A stretch of DNA of 64,000 bases from DASRQZ01 sp964571275 (GCA_964571275.1 CAZNCQ010000004.1:1-64000), one strand, 5' to 3'; counted from the stretch's first letter, positions 1-7,337 are shown. The notes: generated by a model not told the origin, from the sequence alone. Numbers and translations: made by a program.

Positions 1-1
1 C

Positions 2-1528
2 TTCGTCCACGGGCAGTTCGGCGAGAACTTCACGATCGAAGGGCTGCCCGACGACCTCGTGTGCATCGGCGACCGCTATCGGATCGGCAGCGCGCTGTTC
101 GAGGTCACGCAACCGCGCGTCACCTGCTACCGCGTGGGCATTCGGATGAACGAGCCGCGCATGGCGGCTCTGCTGACGTCGAGCGGACGGCCCGGGTTCT
201 ACTTCCGCGTGCTGCAGGAAGGTGACGTCGGCGCCGGTGACGACATCGTGAAGGTGGGAGAAGCGACGCCGCGAATGACCGTGGCGGAGATCAACGCTTT
301 GCTCTACTCGTCCCATCACGCGCGCGAGCCGTTGCAGCGCGCCTTGCAAATCGAGTCGCTGTCGCCGGGGTGGCGCGGGTCGTTCGAGGCGCTCTTGCGC
401 AGCGCGACCGCCGCCAGCGGGAGCGGGAACGCGGGCCTCGCGCCAGCGGCGGCGGCGCATCCGGCGGCGCCGGGATTTCGGCCTCTCACGGTGACCGCGA
501 TCGAGCACGAGTGCGCGGACGTCCTGTCGCTGACGTTGCAGAGCGCGGACGGTCACCCATTGCCGGTGGCGCTGCCTGGCCAGTACGTGGTCTTGCGTCT
601 TCGCGGCACCACGGGTGGCGGGACATTTTTTCGCAGCTACTCGCTCTCGGCGGCCCCCTCGACGGAGCGCTATCGCATCAGCGTGAAGGTCGAGCCAAAC
701 GGCGCTGCCGGCACCTACCTGCACGAGCATGTCCACGCGGGCGACGCTCTCGACGTCAGCTCGCCGCGCGGAAGCTTCGTCCTGGACGCCGGAGACCGAC
801 CCATCGCGCTCCTCAGCGCCGGGATCGGCGCGACACCAGTGCTGGCGATGCTGCACGCGCTGGCCGCGTCCCGCTCGACGCGGCGGGTGTTCTGGCTGCA
901 CGGCGCGCGCGATCGGCAGCACCATCCATTCGCCGCGGAGGTGCGCGGCTTGATCTTCGCGCTGGCAAGCGGCCGCAGCCACGTCTGTTACAGCAGGCCG
1001 GGCTCGTGCGACAAGCTGGGAGAGGATTTCGACGCCGCCGGCCACCTCTCGCGGTCGGTGTTCGAGGAGATCGGTCTCCCGCGCGACGCGGACGTCTACC
1101 TCTGTGGGCCGACGCGCTTCATGGCGGAGATGAAGGAGGCGCTGGCGACGTTCGGCGTGACGCCGGCGCGGATTCACGCCGAGATCTTCAACGGCGGCGA
1201 ATCGCTGACCCCCGGTGTCGTCGGCGCGGTGGCGCACGCGCCGCACCGGCCCGCGGACGACGCGGCCACCGGTCCGGTGGTGTCGTTCGCGCGCAGTGGG
1301 ATCGCCGCGCACTGGAAACCGTCGGCTCACCAGAGCCTGCTGGAGCTCGCCGAGGCCTGCGACGTCCCCGTGCGCTGGTCGTGCCGGACCGGCGTGTGTC
1401 ATAACTGCGAGAGCGGGCTCGTCTCGGGGACGGTCGCCTACGGCCCGGAGCCCCTCGACCCACCCGCCGAGGGAAACTTGCTCATCTGCTGCTCGCGCCC
1501 CGTTGGCGACGTCGTCGTTGATCTGTAG
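2..1528 (+). CDS. MOSC domain / ferredoxin reductase / 2Fe-2S fusion protein (5' end outside window)
   Basis: The frame is open from base 2, so the N-terminus lies upstream of the window. The first visible residues (GQFGENFTIEGL) and the following VTQPRVTCYR stretch are typical of the MOSC domain, which in relatives binds molybdenum cofactor-type sulfur or handles N-hydroxylated substrates. A YiiM-like helical segment follows. The middle third is a flavin/NAD reductase with the FAD motif RSYSLSAAP, the nucleotide loop GIGATPVLAML and a CGPTRFM motif. The last 80 residues are a plant-type [2Fe-2S] ferredoxin with cysteines spaced CRTGVCHNC and a final Cys in LICC. The whole reads as an electron-transfer chain (NADH to FAD to FeS) fused to a MOSC catalytic module, probably cytoplasmic. 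The substrate cannot be read from the sequence. Confidence 0.9.
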   Translation, partial: FVHGQFGENFTIEGLPDDLVCIGDRYRIGSALFEVTQPRVTCYRVGIRMNEPRMAALLTSSGRPGFYFRVLQEGDVGAGDDIVKVGEATPRMTVAEINALLYSSHHAREPLQRALQIESLSPGWRGSFEALLRSATAASGSGNAGLAPAAAAHPAAPGFRPLTVTAIEHECADVLSLTLQSADGHPLPVALPGQYVVLRLRGTTGGGTFFRSYSLSAAPSTERYRISVKVEPNGAAGTYLHEHVHAGDALDVSSPRGSFVLDAGDRPIALLSAGIGATPVLAMLHALAASRSTRRVFWLHGARDRQHHPFAAEVRGLIFALASGRSHVCYSRPGSCDKLGEDFDAAGHLSRSVFEEIGLPRDADVYLCGPTRFMAEMKEALATFGVTPARIHAEIFNGGESLTPGVVGAVAHAPHRPADDAATGPVVSFARSGIAAHWKPSAHQSLLELAEACDVPVRWSCRTGVCHNCESGLVSGTVAYGPEPLDPPAEGNLLICCSRPVGDVVVDL

Positions 1529-1597
1529 CAAGGTCTTCGATCTGACCGTGCCGATCGAGCTGCAGGTCTTTGTGGCCGTTGCGCTGGCGAGGGCGAT

Positions 1598-2974
1598 CTA
1601 ACGCCGGCGCCGGCGAGCGACGAACCATGCGGCCAGCGCCAGGACCGCTGCCGTCTCCGTACCGGCCCGCCGGCTGGACTGCGCCGTCGCGAGGACGCAG
1701 CCGCAACCACCCATTCCGTTGTCGCCGGTCTCGGCGGGACCACCACCTTGGCCGCCGGTGGCGCCCGCCCCCGCCGCGCCGCCGTTGCCGGCGGTGGCAC
1801 CGCCGCCGCCGCCGGTCGCTGAGCCACCACCGACGCCGGTTGCGCCGCCGGCGCCGGGCGCGCCGCCCATGGCGCCGCCGTCACTTCCAGAGCTTCCCGG
1901 CGCGCCGCCGCTGCCGCGGTTACCGCCGCTGCCGGCGCTGCCGCCGCTGCCACCGGCGCCCCCGCTGCCGTTGCTACCGCCCGCTCCGCCGCACTGGCTG
2001 ATCTCCGGATCGGTGAGACCGCTCATGTCGAGGCCCAGGAACGGGATCACATACGTCGCATTCAGATTCGCGTCGGTGCCGTGCGGACCGTTCTGTTCTG
2101 CCCACGCTTCGAGCACCGTGAAGCCGCACGAGCTCTGCCAGCTCTGTCGCGTCCACTGATGGTTGTTGAGGGTCACCATGGTGGTCGACGTCGGAGTTGC
2201 GTTCAAACCGAGGATGTTCGTCCATTCCTTGATGGCCTCGGTCTGATTGTTGAAATTGATCGTGCCGTCCGCCGTCCCGTGCCAGAGCTGGATGCGCGGG
2301 CGAAATCCCGAATACCCCGGGTCCATGGCGCGAACCATGGTCCCCCAGTCCTGGGCCGTGTGCGTGACCTGGCCGCCCGCGCACGGGCCGCTCCACTGGA
2401 TGGTCGGGTCGTAGTTGACGGACCAGCACCCCGCCGGAACGCCGGAAAACTCGGCGCCCGCCTTGAACACGTCGGGATAGAGGGCCAGCAGCGCCTGCGT
2501 CATCATGGCGCCCGACGACGTTCCGATCGCGTACACGCGATTGGCATCGCCGGTGTACCTGGACAGCGCGTAGGTCACCATCTCGGCGATCGCCTGCGTA
2601 TCACCCCCTCCGTTGCGCGTCAGCGACTTCGTCGAGCCAACGTCCCAGCAGTTGTTGGTCGTCTGCGGGAAGATCATCACGAATCCGTATTTGTCGGCGG
2701 CGGCCACGATGCCGCCGCCCTGCGCCTCGCCGAACACGGCCGACGCGCTGCCGCTGCAGAAATGGCTGACGACCAGGATGGGCGGATTCGTGGCCAGCTT
2801 GTCCGGCACGTAGATGAACATGCTGACATAGGACGGAACGCCGCTCGCGCCCCAGTTGCTGACCGGCTGCAGCGACGCGGCTCGCGCCGGCGTCGCGGCC
2901 GCGGCGAGGATGCCCGCGCTCGCGGCCAACAAGACGCCCAGTCGGACGACGAACCGCACGAGACGCCGGCTCAC
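1598..2974 (-). CDS. Secreted PHB-depolymerase/acetylxylan-esterase-like enzyme with MYXO-CTERM tail
   Basis: About 458 residues. A classical signal peptide (RRLVRFVVRLGVLLAASAG, cleaved after PARA) is followed by a poly(3-hydroxybutyrate) depolymerase-family esterase domain (LpqC / CE1 type). The nucleophile elbow GTSSG is near residue 153, an Asp lies in HGTADGT, and a candidate His lies in NGPHGTD. A Gly/Ser/Ala-rich linker of about 80 residues follows. The C-terminus is Gly-Cys-Gly-Cys, a hydrophobic segment and a run of Arg, which matches MYXO-CTERM surface-sorting tails. The longest frame starts at 3130, but that would lie 15 bp from the divergent ArsR gene and inside its promoter. GTG at 2974 places the signal peptide at the N-terminus and is preferred; 3052 is another option. 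Role inferred: surface-attached polysaccharide or polyester deacetylase. Confidence 0.85.
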   Translation of the reverse strand: MSRRLVRFVVRLGVLLAASAGILAAAATPARAASLQPVSNWGASGVPSYVSMFIYVPDKLATNPPILVVSHFCSGSASAVFGEAQGGGIVAAADKYGFVMIFPQTTNNCWDVGSTKSLTRNGGGDTQAIAEMVTYALSRYTGDANRVYAIGTSSGAMMTQALLALYPDVFKAGAEFSGVPAGCWSVNYDPTIQWSGPCAGGQVTHTAQDWGTMVRAMDPGYSGFRPRIQLWHGTADGTINFNNQTEAIKEWTNILGLNATPTSTTMVTLNNHQWTRQSWQSSCGFTVLEAWAEQNGPHGTDANLNATYVIPFLGLDMSGLTDPEISQCGGAGGSNGSGGAGGSGGSAGSGGNRGSGGAPGSSGSDGGAMGGAPGAGGATGVGGGSATGGGGGATAGNGGAAGAGATGGQGGGPAETGDNGMGGCGCVLATAQSSRRAGTETAAVLALAAWFVARRRRR

Positions 2975-3100
2975 GCCAGTTGATTGACGGATCGGTGTGA
3001 CTTTTGTTGCTGGAAGACTCACGCCGACGGGATCATTCCCGGCTGGCCTCATTCCGATCACGGACAAGCCCGCCGCGCCGGGCCAAGACGCGAAAGCGCC

Positions 3101-3129
3101 TTGACGACGGCGAGCGCTGGATATATTCA
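3101..3129 (+). promoter_or_regulatory. Candidate sigma-70-type promoter of the first ArsR-SRPBCC pair
   Basis: TTGACG at 3101-3106 and TATTCA at 3124-3129 are separated by 17 bases. The -10 overlaps the inverted repeat at 3125-3144. Transcription from here would leave a 5' leader of only about ten bases before ATG 3146. Predicted by eye. Confidence 0.4.
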
Positions 3130-3144
3130 ACCCATCGGTTGAAT
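3125..3144. promoter_or_regulatory. Perfect inverted repeat, candidate ArsR operator
   Basis: ATTCAACCCATCGGTTGAAT has two perfect 8-bp arms (ATTCAACC and GGTTGAAT) around a 4-base centre. It lies in a local AT-rich pocket, overlaps the predicted -10 and ends one base before the ATG of the ArsR gene at 3146. Position and symmetry fit autorepression of the ArsR-SRPBCC pair. TTCAACC/GGTTGAA-type operators are, as far as I recall, common for this ArsR subgroup. Confidence 0.65.
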
Positions 3145-3145
3145 T

Positions 3146-3478
3146 ATGACGGACTCACTGGGACTCGTGCTCGCTGCGGTGGCCGATCCGACCCGGCGCG
3201 CAATCATCGATCGGCTGGCGCGCGGTCCGGCGCGCGTCACCGACCTGGCCGCGCCGTTCTCGATGTCGCTGAACGGGATCTCGAAGCACCTCAAGGTGCT
3301 GGAGAACGCGGGCGTCGTCCGGCGTGCGCGACGCGGGCGCGAGCATGTGCTGGCGCTCGACGGCGCGCCGTTGCGTGAAGTCGCGCGCTGGGCGCACCGC
3401 TACCAGCGCTACTGGAGCGAACGGCTCGACCGGCTCGAGTCTTTTTTCGCCAACGCGAACAAGGAGAACAAACGATGA
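3146..3478 (+). CDS. ArsR-family winged-helix repressor
   Basis: 110 residues, normal length for ArsR/SmtB-type regulators without a metal site. It opens with the typical ADPTRRAIIDRLARGPARV helix. The recognition helix region is MSLNGISKHLKVLENAGVV, followed by a basic wing (RRARRGREHVLAL). No Cys cluster is present, so it is not an arsenic sensor; it matches the subgroup paired with SRPBCC/AHSA1 proteins. The stop overlaps the next ATG by 4 bases (ATGA at 3475-3478), so the two are translationally coupled. A perfect inverted repeat abuts the start codon and suggests autoregulation. The ligand is unknown. Confidence 0.9.
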   Translation: MTDSLGLVLAAVADPTRRAIIDRLARGPARVTDLAAPFSMSLNGISKHLKVLENAGVVRRARRGREHVLALDGAPLREVARWAHRYQRYWSERLDRLESFFANANKENKR

Positions 3479-3906
3479 AGTACACGGCACCGAAGACCAC
3501 CGATCTGACCATCACGCGCACGATCACCGCCAGTCCCGATCAGGTCTACGACGTGTGGCTCGATCCCAGGAGCCCCGGAGGGCCGTGGTTCGGCTGCCAG
3601 CGGATCATCCTGGATGCGAAGGTCGACGGCCTCTTTTATCACTCCGTCTCGTACGAGAACCGCGACTGGGCACACTACGGGCGCTTCGTCGCGCTCGACC
3701 GGCCGCGCCGCATCGAGCACACCTGGGTCTCCGAGGCGACGCGCGGACTCGAGTCGCTGTTGAGCGTCACGTTCGAGCCGGCGGGCAACGGGACGCTGGT
3801 GACGCTGCGGCACACGAACGTCCCCGACGACGATTTCGGCCGGCAGCACGGCGAGGGCTGGTCTTACGTCCTGGGCGCGATCGAGGCGCGCTTCGCGAAG
3901 CGGTAA
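3475..3906 (+). CDS. SRPBCC / AHSA1-type START-like domain protein
   Basis: 143 residues forming one AHSA1-like (activator of Hsp90 homologue) ligand-binding domain. The N-terminal strand LTITRTITASPDQVYDVWLD, the central region with FVALDRPRRIEHTW, and the C-terminal helix GWSYVLGAIEARF follow the usual order. Such proteins form a deep hydrophobic cavity and often accompany ArsR repressors. It overlaps the ArsR gene by 4 bp and is the only gene downstream in this small operon. The bound ligand and any enzymatic role cannot be inferred. Probably cytoplasmic, with no signal peptide. Confidence 0.85.
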   Translation: MKYTAPKTTDLTITRTITASPDQVYDVWLDPRSPGGPWFGCQRIILDAKVDGLFYHSVSYENRDWAHYGRFVALDRPRRIEHTWVSEATRGLESLLSVTFEPAGNGTLVTLRHTNVPDDDFGRQHGEGWSYVLGAIEARFAKR

Positions 3907-3946
3907 ACCCGCGCGATCGCGGCGCCTTTCGCCTCATCCGCAAAAA

Positions 3947-3966
3947 ATCATCGGCCGGCCGATGAT
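3947..3966. promoter_or_regulatory. 20-bp perfect palindrome upstream of ECF sigma gene
   Basis: ATCATCGGCCGGCCGATGAT is self-complementary over all 20 bases and is preceded by a run of six A residues (3942-3947). It lies 45 bases before the ATG of the sigma-factor gene at 4012. On the minus strand it would read as a hairpin followed by T residues, but no minus-strand gene ends here and a zero-loop palindrome is a poor terminator. A protein-binding operator for the 4012-5825 operon is the better reading. No regulator is identified. Confidence 0.4.
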
Positions 3967-4011
3967 CGCCGCCGCGCGCGTCGTTCTACCTGGCAGATAA
4001 GGTCGACAGCC

Positions 4012-5004
4012 ATGAACGACGAACGAGACTTCCGCGCGCTCGCCGAACAGCACCGCCGCGAGATCCACGTGCACTGCTATCGCATGCTCGGGGCCTTCCA
4101 CGACGCAGAGGATCTGGTGCAGGACACCTTCCTCCGCGCGTGGCAAAACCGTGCCAGCTACGACGTGGCGACCGGCGCGAGCGGCTTTCGCGCCTGGCTG
4201 TACCGGATCGCGACCAACGCCTGCCTCGACGCGCTCAAGAGCAAGCGGCGGCGCGTGACCACCGTGAGCTCTTTCGCCGAGGTGCCGTGGCTGGAGCCGT
4301 ACCCGGACCGCCTGCTCGACGAGATCGCGGGGCCGGAGACGCCCGACGACGTCGTGGTCAAGCGAGAGACGATCGCGCTCGGCTACCTGGCGATGATCCA
4401 GCTCCTGCCGGCGCGCCAGCGCGCGATGCTGATCCTGCATGACGTGCTCGGCTGGTCGGCGGCGGAGACGGCGTCGCTGCTGGAAACCAGCGTCACGGCG
4501 ACCAACAGCGGCCTGCAACGCGCGCGCGCCACGATGCAGCGGAGTGGCGCGACCGAAGGCGTGCGCACCGACGCGCCCGAACCGACAGAGCGCGAGCGCA
4601 CGCTGCTGGCGGCGTTCATCGATGCGCACGAACGCACCGACCTGGCGGCGTCGGTCGCGCTCATGCGCGAGGACATCCGCGTCACCATGCCGCCCCATCC
4701 GTTCCAGTACGACGGCGTCGCGCAGATCGGGCCGCTCGTCGCGCAGGCGGCGTCGATGGGCGAATGGCGCCTGGTGGGCGCGTGGGCCAATCGCCAGCCG
4801 GCCGCCGTCAGCTACCTGCGCCGGCCCGGCGACAGCGAGCTGCGCGCGTTCAAGGTCGACGTGCTGCGGGTGCGCGACGGCCTGATTGCCGAGATCACCA
4901 CGTTCATGCCCACGCTGGTCGAAAGGTTCGGCCTGCCCCTCATCTGGAACGCGAGCGCGACGGCGCCGCTCGCGTCACGAACGAAACAGGAGACATCACG
5001 ATGA
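4012..5004 (+). CDS. ECF sigma-70 factor with C-terminal SnoaL-like domain (SigG/TIGR02960-like)
   Basis: 330 residues. Sigma region 2 is recognisable at about residues 10-75 (HCYRMLGAFHDAEDLVQDTF, then FRAWLYRIATNACLDAL). Region 4 is at about 125-185 (LPARQRAMLILHDVLGWSAAETASLL). The remaining 120 residues look like a SnoaL/NTF2-like fold with the usual ending (DGLIAEITTFMP). This architecture is the SigG / TIGR02960 type of ECF sigma factor, in which the extra domain is thought to replace a separate anti-sigma factor. No anti-sigma gene is adjacent, which fits. The stop overlaps the ATG of the hydrolase at 5001, so the two form an operon. The start follows GATAAGG. Confidence 0.9.
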   Translation: MNDERDFRALAEQHRREIHVHCYRMLGAFHDAEDLVQDTFLRAWQNRASYDVATGASGFRAWLYRIATNACLDALKSKRRRVTTVSSFAEVPWLEPYPDRLLDEIAGPETPDDVVVKRETIALGYLAMIQLLPARQRAMLILHDVLGWSAAETASLLETSVTATNSGLQRARATMQRSGATEGVRTDAPEPTERERTLLAAFIDAHERTDLAASVALMREDIRVTMPPHPFQYDGVAQIGPLVAQAASMGEWRLVGAWANRQPAAVSYLRRPGDSELRAFKVDVLRVRDGLIAEITTFMPTLVERFGLPLIWNASATAPLASRTKQETSR

Positions 5005-5825
5005 ATGAATCAGCGACGCGTCCCACCAGGTCCGCATACGCCGAGGTCAACGGATTGCGGCTCTACCACGAGCTGCGGGGCGACGGCGGCGGCACGGGCA
5101 CGCCGCTGGTGGTGCTGCACGGCGGGCTGCACAACACGGCGCTGGACGCGCCGGTCGCCGAGCGGTTCGCACAACGGCGGCAGGTGATCTCGGTCGATCT
5201 GCAGGCGCACGGACGCACCGCCGACATCGATCGGCCGCTGCGGTACGAGCAGCTGGCCGACGACGTCGGTGCGCTCCTGGCCTCGCTGGGGATCGCGCAG
5301 GTGGATCTCCTCGGCTACTCGTTCGGGGGCGGCGTGGCCCTGCAGACCGCGATTCGCCACGCCGCGCGCGTGCGCAAGCTGGTGGTGCTGTCGAGCCCGT
5401 TCAGCAGCAACGGCTGGTTCCCCGAGGTCCAGCACGGCTTCAAGCACGTCGGACGCGCGCTCGCCGAGCCGATGCGTCCGTCGCCGGTTTACCAGACCTA
5501 TGCCTCCATCGCGCCGCGCCCCGAGGACTTCCCGCAGCTGCTCGACAAGATGGGCGAGCTGCAAACGCGCAGCTACGACTGGTCCGCGGACGTCGCGCGG
5601 CTCGCGCTGCCGGCGATGCTGGTCTTCGCCGACGCGGACTCGATGCCACCGTCGTACATGGCGCGCTTCTTCGAGCTGCTCGGCGGCGGCCAGCGAGATG
5701 CGGGCTGGGATGGCAGCGCCGCGCCTCGCGCACGCCTGGCGATCCTGCCCGGACAGACGCACTACAACGTCTTCGATTCCCCCGCGCTGGTCGCCACCGT
5801 TGAACCGTTCCTCGACGCTCGCTAG
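5001..5825 (+). CDS. Alpha/beta hydrolase
   Basis: 274 residues. The start ATG at 5001 overlaps the sigma-factor stop and is preceded by an AGGAG ribosome-binding site at about 4989; the open frame extends upstream only because of high GC. The oxyanion-hole motif HGG is at residues 40-42, the nucleophile elbow GYSFGG at 105-110 (Ser107), an acidic residue lies in VFADADSM, and the C-terminal His is in LPGQTHYNVF. It resembles hydrolase/haloperoxidase-like family members often cotranscribed with SigG-type sigma factors. No signal peptide. The stop codon shares the palindrome CTAG (5822-5825) with the stop of the convergent ArsR gene. Substrate unknown. Confidence 0.88.
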   Translation: MNESATRPTRSAYAEVNGLRLYHELRGDGGGTGTPLVVLHGGLHNTALDAPVAERFAQRRQVISVDLQAHGRTADIDRPLRYEQLADDVGALLASLGIAQVDLLGYSFGGGVALQTAIRHAARVRKLVVLSSPFSSNGWFPEVQHGFKHVGRALAEPMRPSPVYQTYASIAPRPEDFPQLLDKMGELQTRSYDWSADVARLALPAMLVFADADSMPPSYMARFFELLGGGQRDAGWDGSAAPRARLAILPGQTHYNVFDSPALVATVEPFLDAR

Positions 5826-6208
5826 GACCTTCGCCGGCCGCCGCGCGACGACGTGCCGTGTTTGCGATCCAGGTAGTCACCCAGCGCGTCGAGGCGGCGG
5901 CCGAAGAACGCGGCGAACTCGTCGACCCAGCTCACGATGTCCTGCATCGGGCGCGGATCGAGCCGATAAAACCGTTGCCGGCCTTCGCGGCGAACCGAGA
6001 CCAGGTCCGCCTCTTCCAGCACCCGCAGGTGTTGCGAGATCGCGGCGAACGTCGTGTGGAACGGTTCGGCGAGGTCGCTCGCGGTTCGTTCGCCGTCCTT
6101 GAGCGTCACCAGGATCGCGCGCCGCGCCGGGTGGGCGATCGCGTGGAACACATCATTTTGCTGGATGGGTCGCAAGGGCGCTCCATTCGGGGTACTCGGC
6201 GCTGACAA
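5822..6208 (-). CDS. ArsR-family winged-helix repressor (second copy)
   Basis: 128 residues with NDVFHAIAHPARRAILVTLK at the N-terminal helix, HTTFAAISQHLRVLEEADLV as the recognition helix, and a basic wing ending in a Ser/Arg tail. No metal-binding cysteines. The ATG at 6208 overlaps the end of the upstream SRPBCC gene by 56 bases. A GTG at 6151 would give an almost abutting start but would remove part of the first helix, so 6208 is kept with doubt. It is the last gene of a three-gene minus-strand operon (reductase, SRPBCC, ArsR) and converges on the hydrolase, sharing the CTAG stop. It probably represses the operon through the palindrome at 7315-7331. Confidence 0.88.
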   Translation of the reverse strand: MSAPSTPNGAPLRPIQQNDVFHAIAHPARRAILVTLKDGERTASDLAEPFHTTFAAISQHLRVLEEADLVSVRREGRQRFYRLDPRPMQDIVSWVDEFAAFFGRRLDALGDYLDRKHGTSSRGGRRRS

Positions 6209-6746
6209 CGCCGAAGCGCTCGAACCAATCGGGCGGCGCTCGCCCGTCGAGCTGCGCCTCGAGCCGTTCGAGGAAGACGTGGAGCCCGGGCAGGAACCCG
6301 CGCGCGGTGTGCCGCGTGATGCGCCGATAGGTCACCAGCAGGTGCGTCGAAGCGCCCTCGGGCGCGAGCTCGGAGCGAGGTGTCAGCTCGAAGCGAGGTG
6401 TCAGCTCGAAACGAGGTGTCAGCTCGAAGCGAAACATCGCTCGCTCGCCGCGCGGCATCTCCGGCACGGGCGCGACGTTCCACTCGTACTCGAGCACGCG
6501 CGGCGGCTGCCACACCCGGATCGTGCCGGTCGAGTGATAGCGCGGCGGTCCCGTCACCAGCTCGATCCGCCCGCCGGCGCGTCCCTCGATCACCGCGTGC
6601 GTGCACATGAGCCATTCGCGCATGCCCTCGGCCGTCGAGATGGCGTCCCACACGTGCTCCGGCGCGTGCCGGTACAGCCGCTGGAAGGTGAGCGTCGCGT
6701 GCTCGCCGTCTTCGTCCTCGACCAGGATGCCTCTAGGCTGCGGCAT
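6153..6746 (-). CDS. SRPBCC / AHSA1-type protein with internal repeat
   Basis: 197 residues with an AHSA1-like fold: the first strand includes TFQRLYRHAPEHVWDAIS, the middle MREWLMCTHAVIEGRAGGRIELV, and the C-terminal helix GFLPGLHVFLERLEAQLDG. Between beta strands, residues near 107-124 contain three copies of a six-residue unit (RFELTP) encoded by three 18-bp direct repeats at 6375-6428. It overlaps the end of the reductase gene by 14 bases and the start of the ArsR gene by 56, so all three are probably coupled. Its role may be to bind the ligand or substrate sensed by the operon; this is inference. Confidence 0.85.
   Translation of the reverse strand: MPQPRGILVEDEDGEHATLTFQRLYRHAPEHVWDAISTAEGMREWLMCTHAVIEGRAGGRIELVTGPPRYHSTGTIRVWQPPRVLEYEWNVAPVPEMPRGERAMFRFELTPRFELTPRFELTPRSELAPEGASTHLLVTYRRITRHTARGFLPGLHVFLERLEAQLDGRAPPDWFERFGVVSAEYPEWSALATHPAK
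6375..6428. repeat. Three 18-bp direct repeats inside the SRPBCC gene
   Basis: The unit GCGAGGTGTCAGCTCGAA occurs at 6375-6392, 6393-6410 and, with one change at its first base, 6411-6428. Being a multiple of three, it keeps the frame and encodes RFELTP-type hexapeptides on the minus strand. Copy number could vary without a frameshift. Confidence 0.9.
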
Positions 6747-7284
6747 ACGTGACCACGACGTTGCCGTTGCGGAACGCGCGCTGGTCGATCAAACGCAATG
6801 CGCGGCCCTTCGTGAACACGGTGCGCCCGCCGCCGAGCGCGACCGGGACGACGACGAACTGATATTCGTCGATCAGGCCGGCTTCGCCGAGCTGCGCGGC
6901 GATGCTGCCGCTGCCCAGGATCGCGATGCCCGGGCCATCGCCGGTCTTGAGAGCGCGCACCGCCGCCGCCAGGTCGCCTTTCAGGAGGTGCGTGTTGGTC
7001 CACGCCGGCTGGATCGTGCGCGAAGCGACGTACTTCTTCGCGGCGTTCATCCCGCTCGCGACGGCCGGCATCTGCGCCGCCGCCATCGGCGTCGGCCAGA
7101 ATGCCTCCATCTCTTGATAGGTCTTGCGCCCGAACAAGAGCTCGCCGCCCGAGCTGGCGTTGCCGCTGACCCACGCGGCGAACTCGGCGTCCTCCGCTCC
7201 GCCGTGGGCCCAGCGAATGTGCCCGGCGGCATCGGTGAAGTACCCGTCGACGGAGATCGATTCGAACACGCGTAGCTTTTTCAT
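6733..7284 (-). CDS. RibD C-terminal / dihydrofolate-reductase-like protein
   Basis: 183 residues. The start MKKLRVFESISVDGYF, the nucleotide-binding segment GELLFGRKTYQEM, the central GPGIAILGSGSIAAQL and the ending GGGRTVFTKG are the usual landmarks of the RibD_C / DHFR-like family. These proteins bind NADPH in a DHFR fold, but most single-domain members have no defined substrate. It is the first gene of a minus-strand operon with SRPBCC and ArsR genes. It has a strong ribosome-binding site (GGGAGG, seven bases before ATG) and a consensus-like promoter containing a palindrome at 7309-7337. Probably ArsR-controlled. Confidence 0.88.
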   Translation of the reverse strand: MKKLRVFESISVDGYFTDAAGHIRWAHGGAEDAEFAAWVSGNASSGGELLFGRKTYQEMEAFWPTPMAAAQMPAVASGMNAAKKYVASRTIQPAWTNTHLLKGDLAAAVRALKTGDGPGIAILGSGSIAAQLGEAGLIDEYQFVVVPVALGGGRTVFTKGRALRLIDQRAFRNGNVVVTYAAA

Positions 7285-7308
7285 GTTTTCCCTCCCGGTC
7301 GTGAGAGG

Positions 7309-7337
7309 AAACTATTAAGTTATATCTTAAGTGTCAA
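7309..7337 (-). promoter_or_regulatory. Promoter with palindromic spacer, candidate ArsR operator
   Basis: On the minus strand TTGACA (7337-7332) and TAGTTT (7314-7309) are separated by exactly 17 bases. That spacer is CTTAAGATATAACTTAA and contains an inverted repeat (TTAAG / CTTAA). The element starts 24 bases upstream of ATG 7284. A repressor bound here would sit between the -35 and -10, as expected for autoregulation by the ArsR protein at 5822-6208. Confidence 0.65.

Noticed and set aside
2975..3130. Longest start of the secreted esterase (3130)
   Set aside because: It would run through the promoter and operator of the divergent ArsR gene and hide the signal peptide.
3942..3966. Palindrome with A6 read as a minus-strand intrinsic terminator
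   Set aside because: No minus-strand gene ends there, and a palindrome without a loop is a poor terminator.
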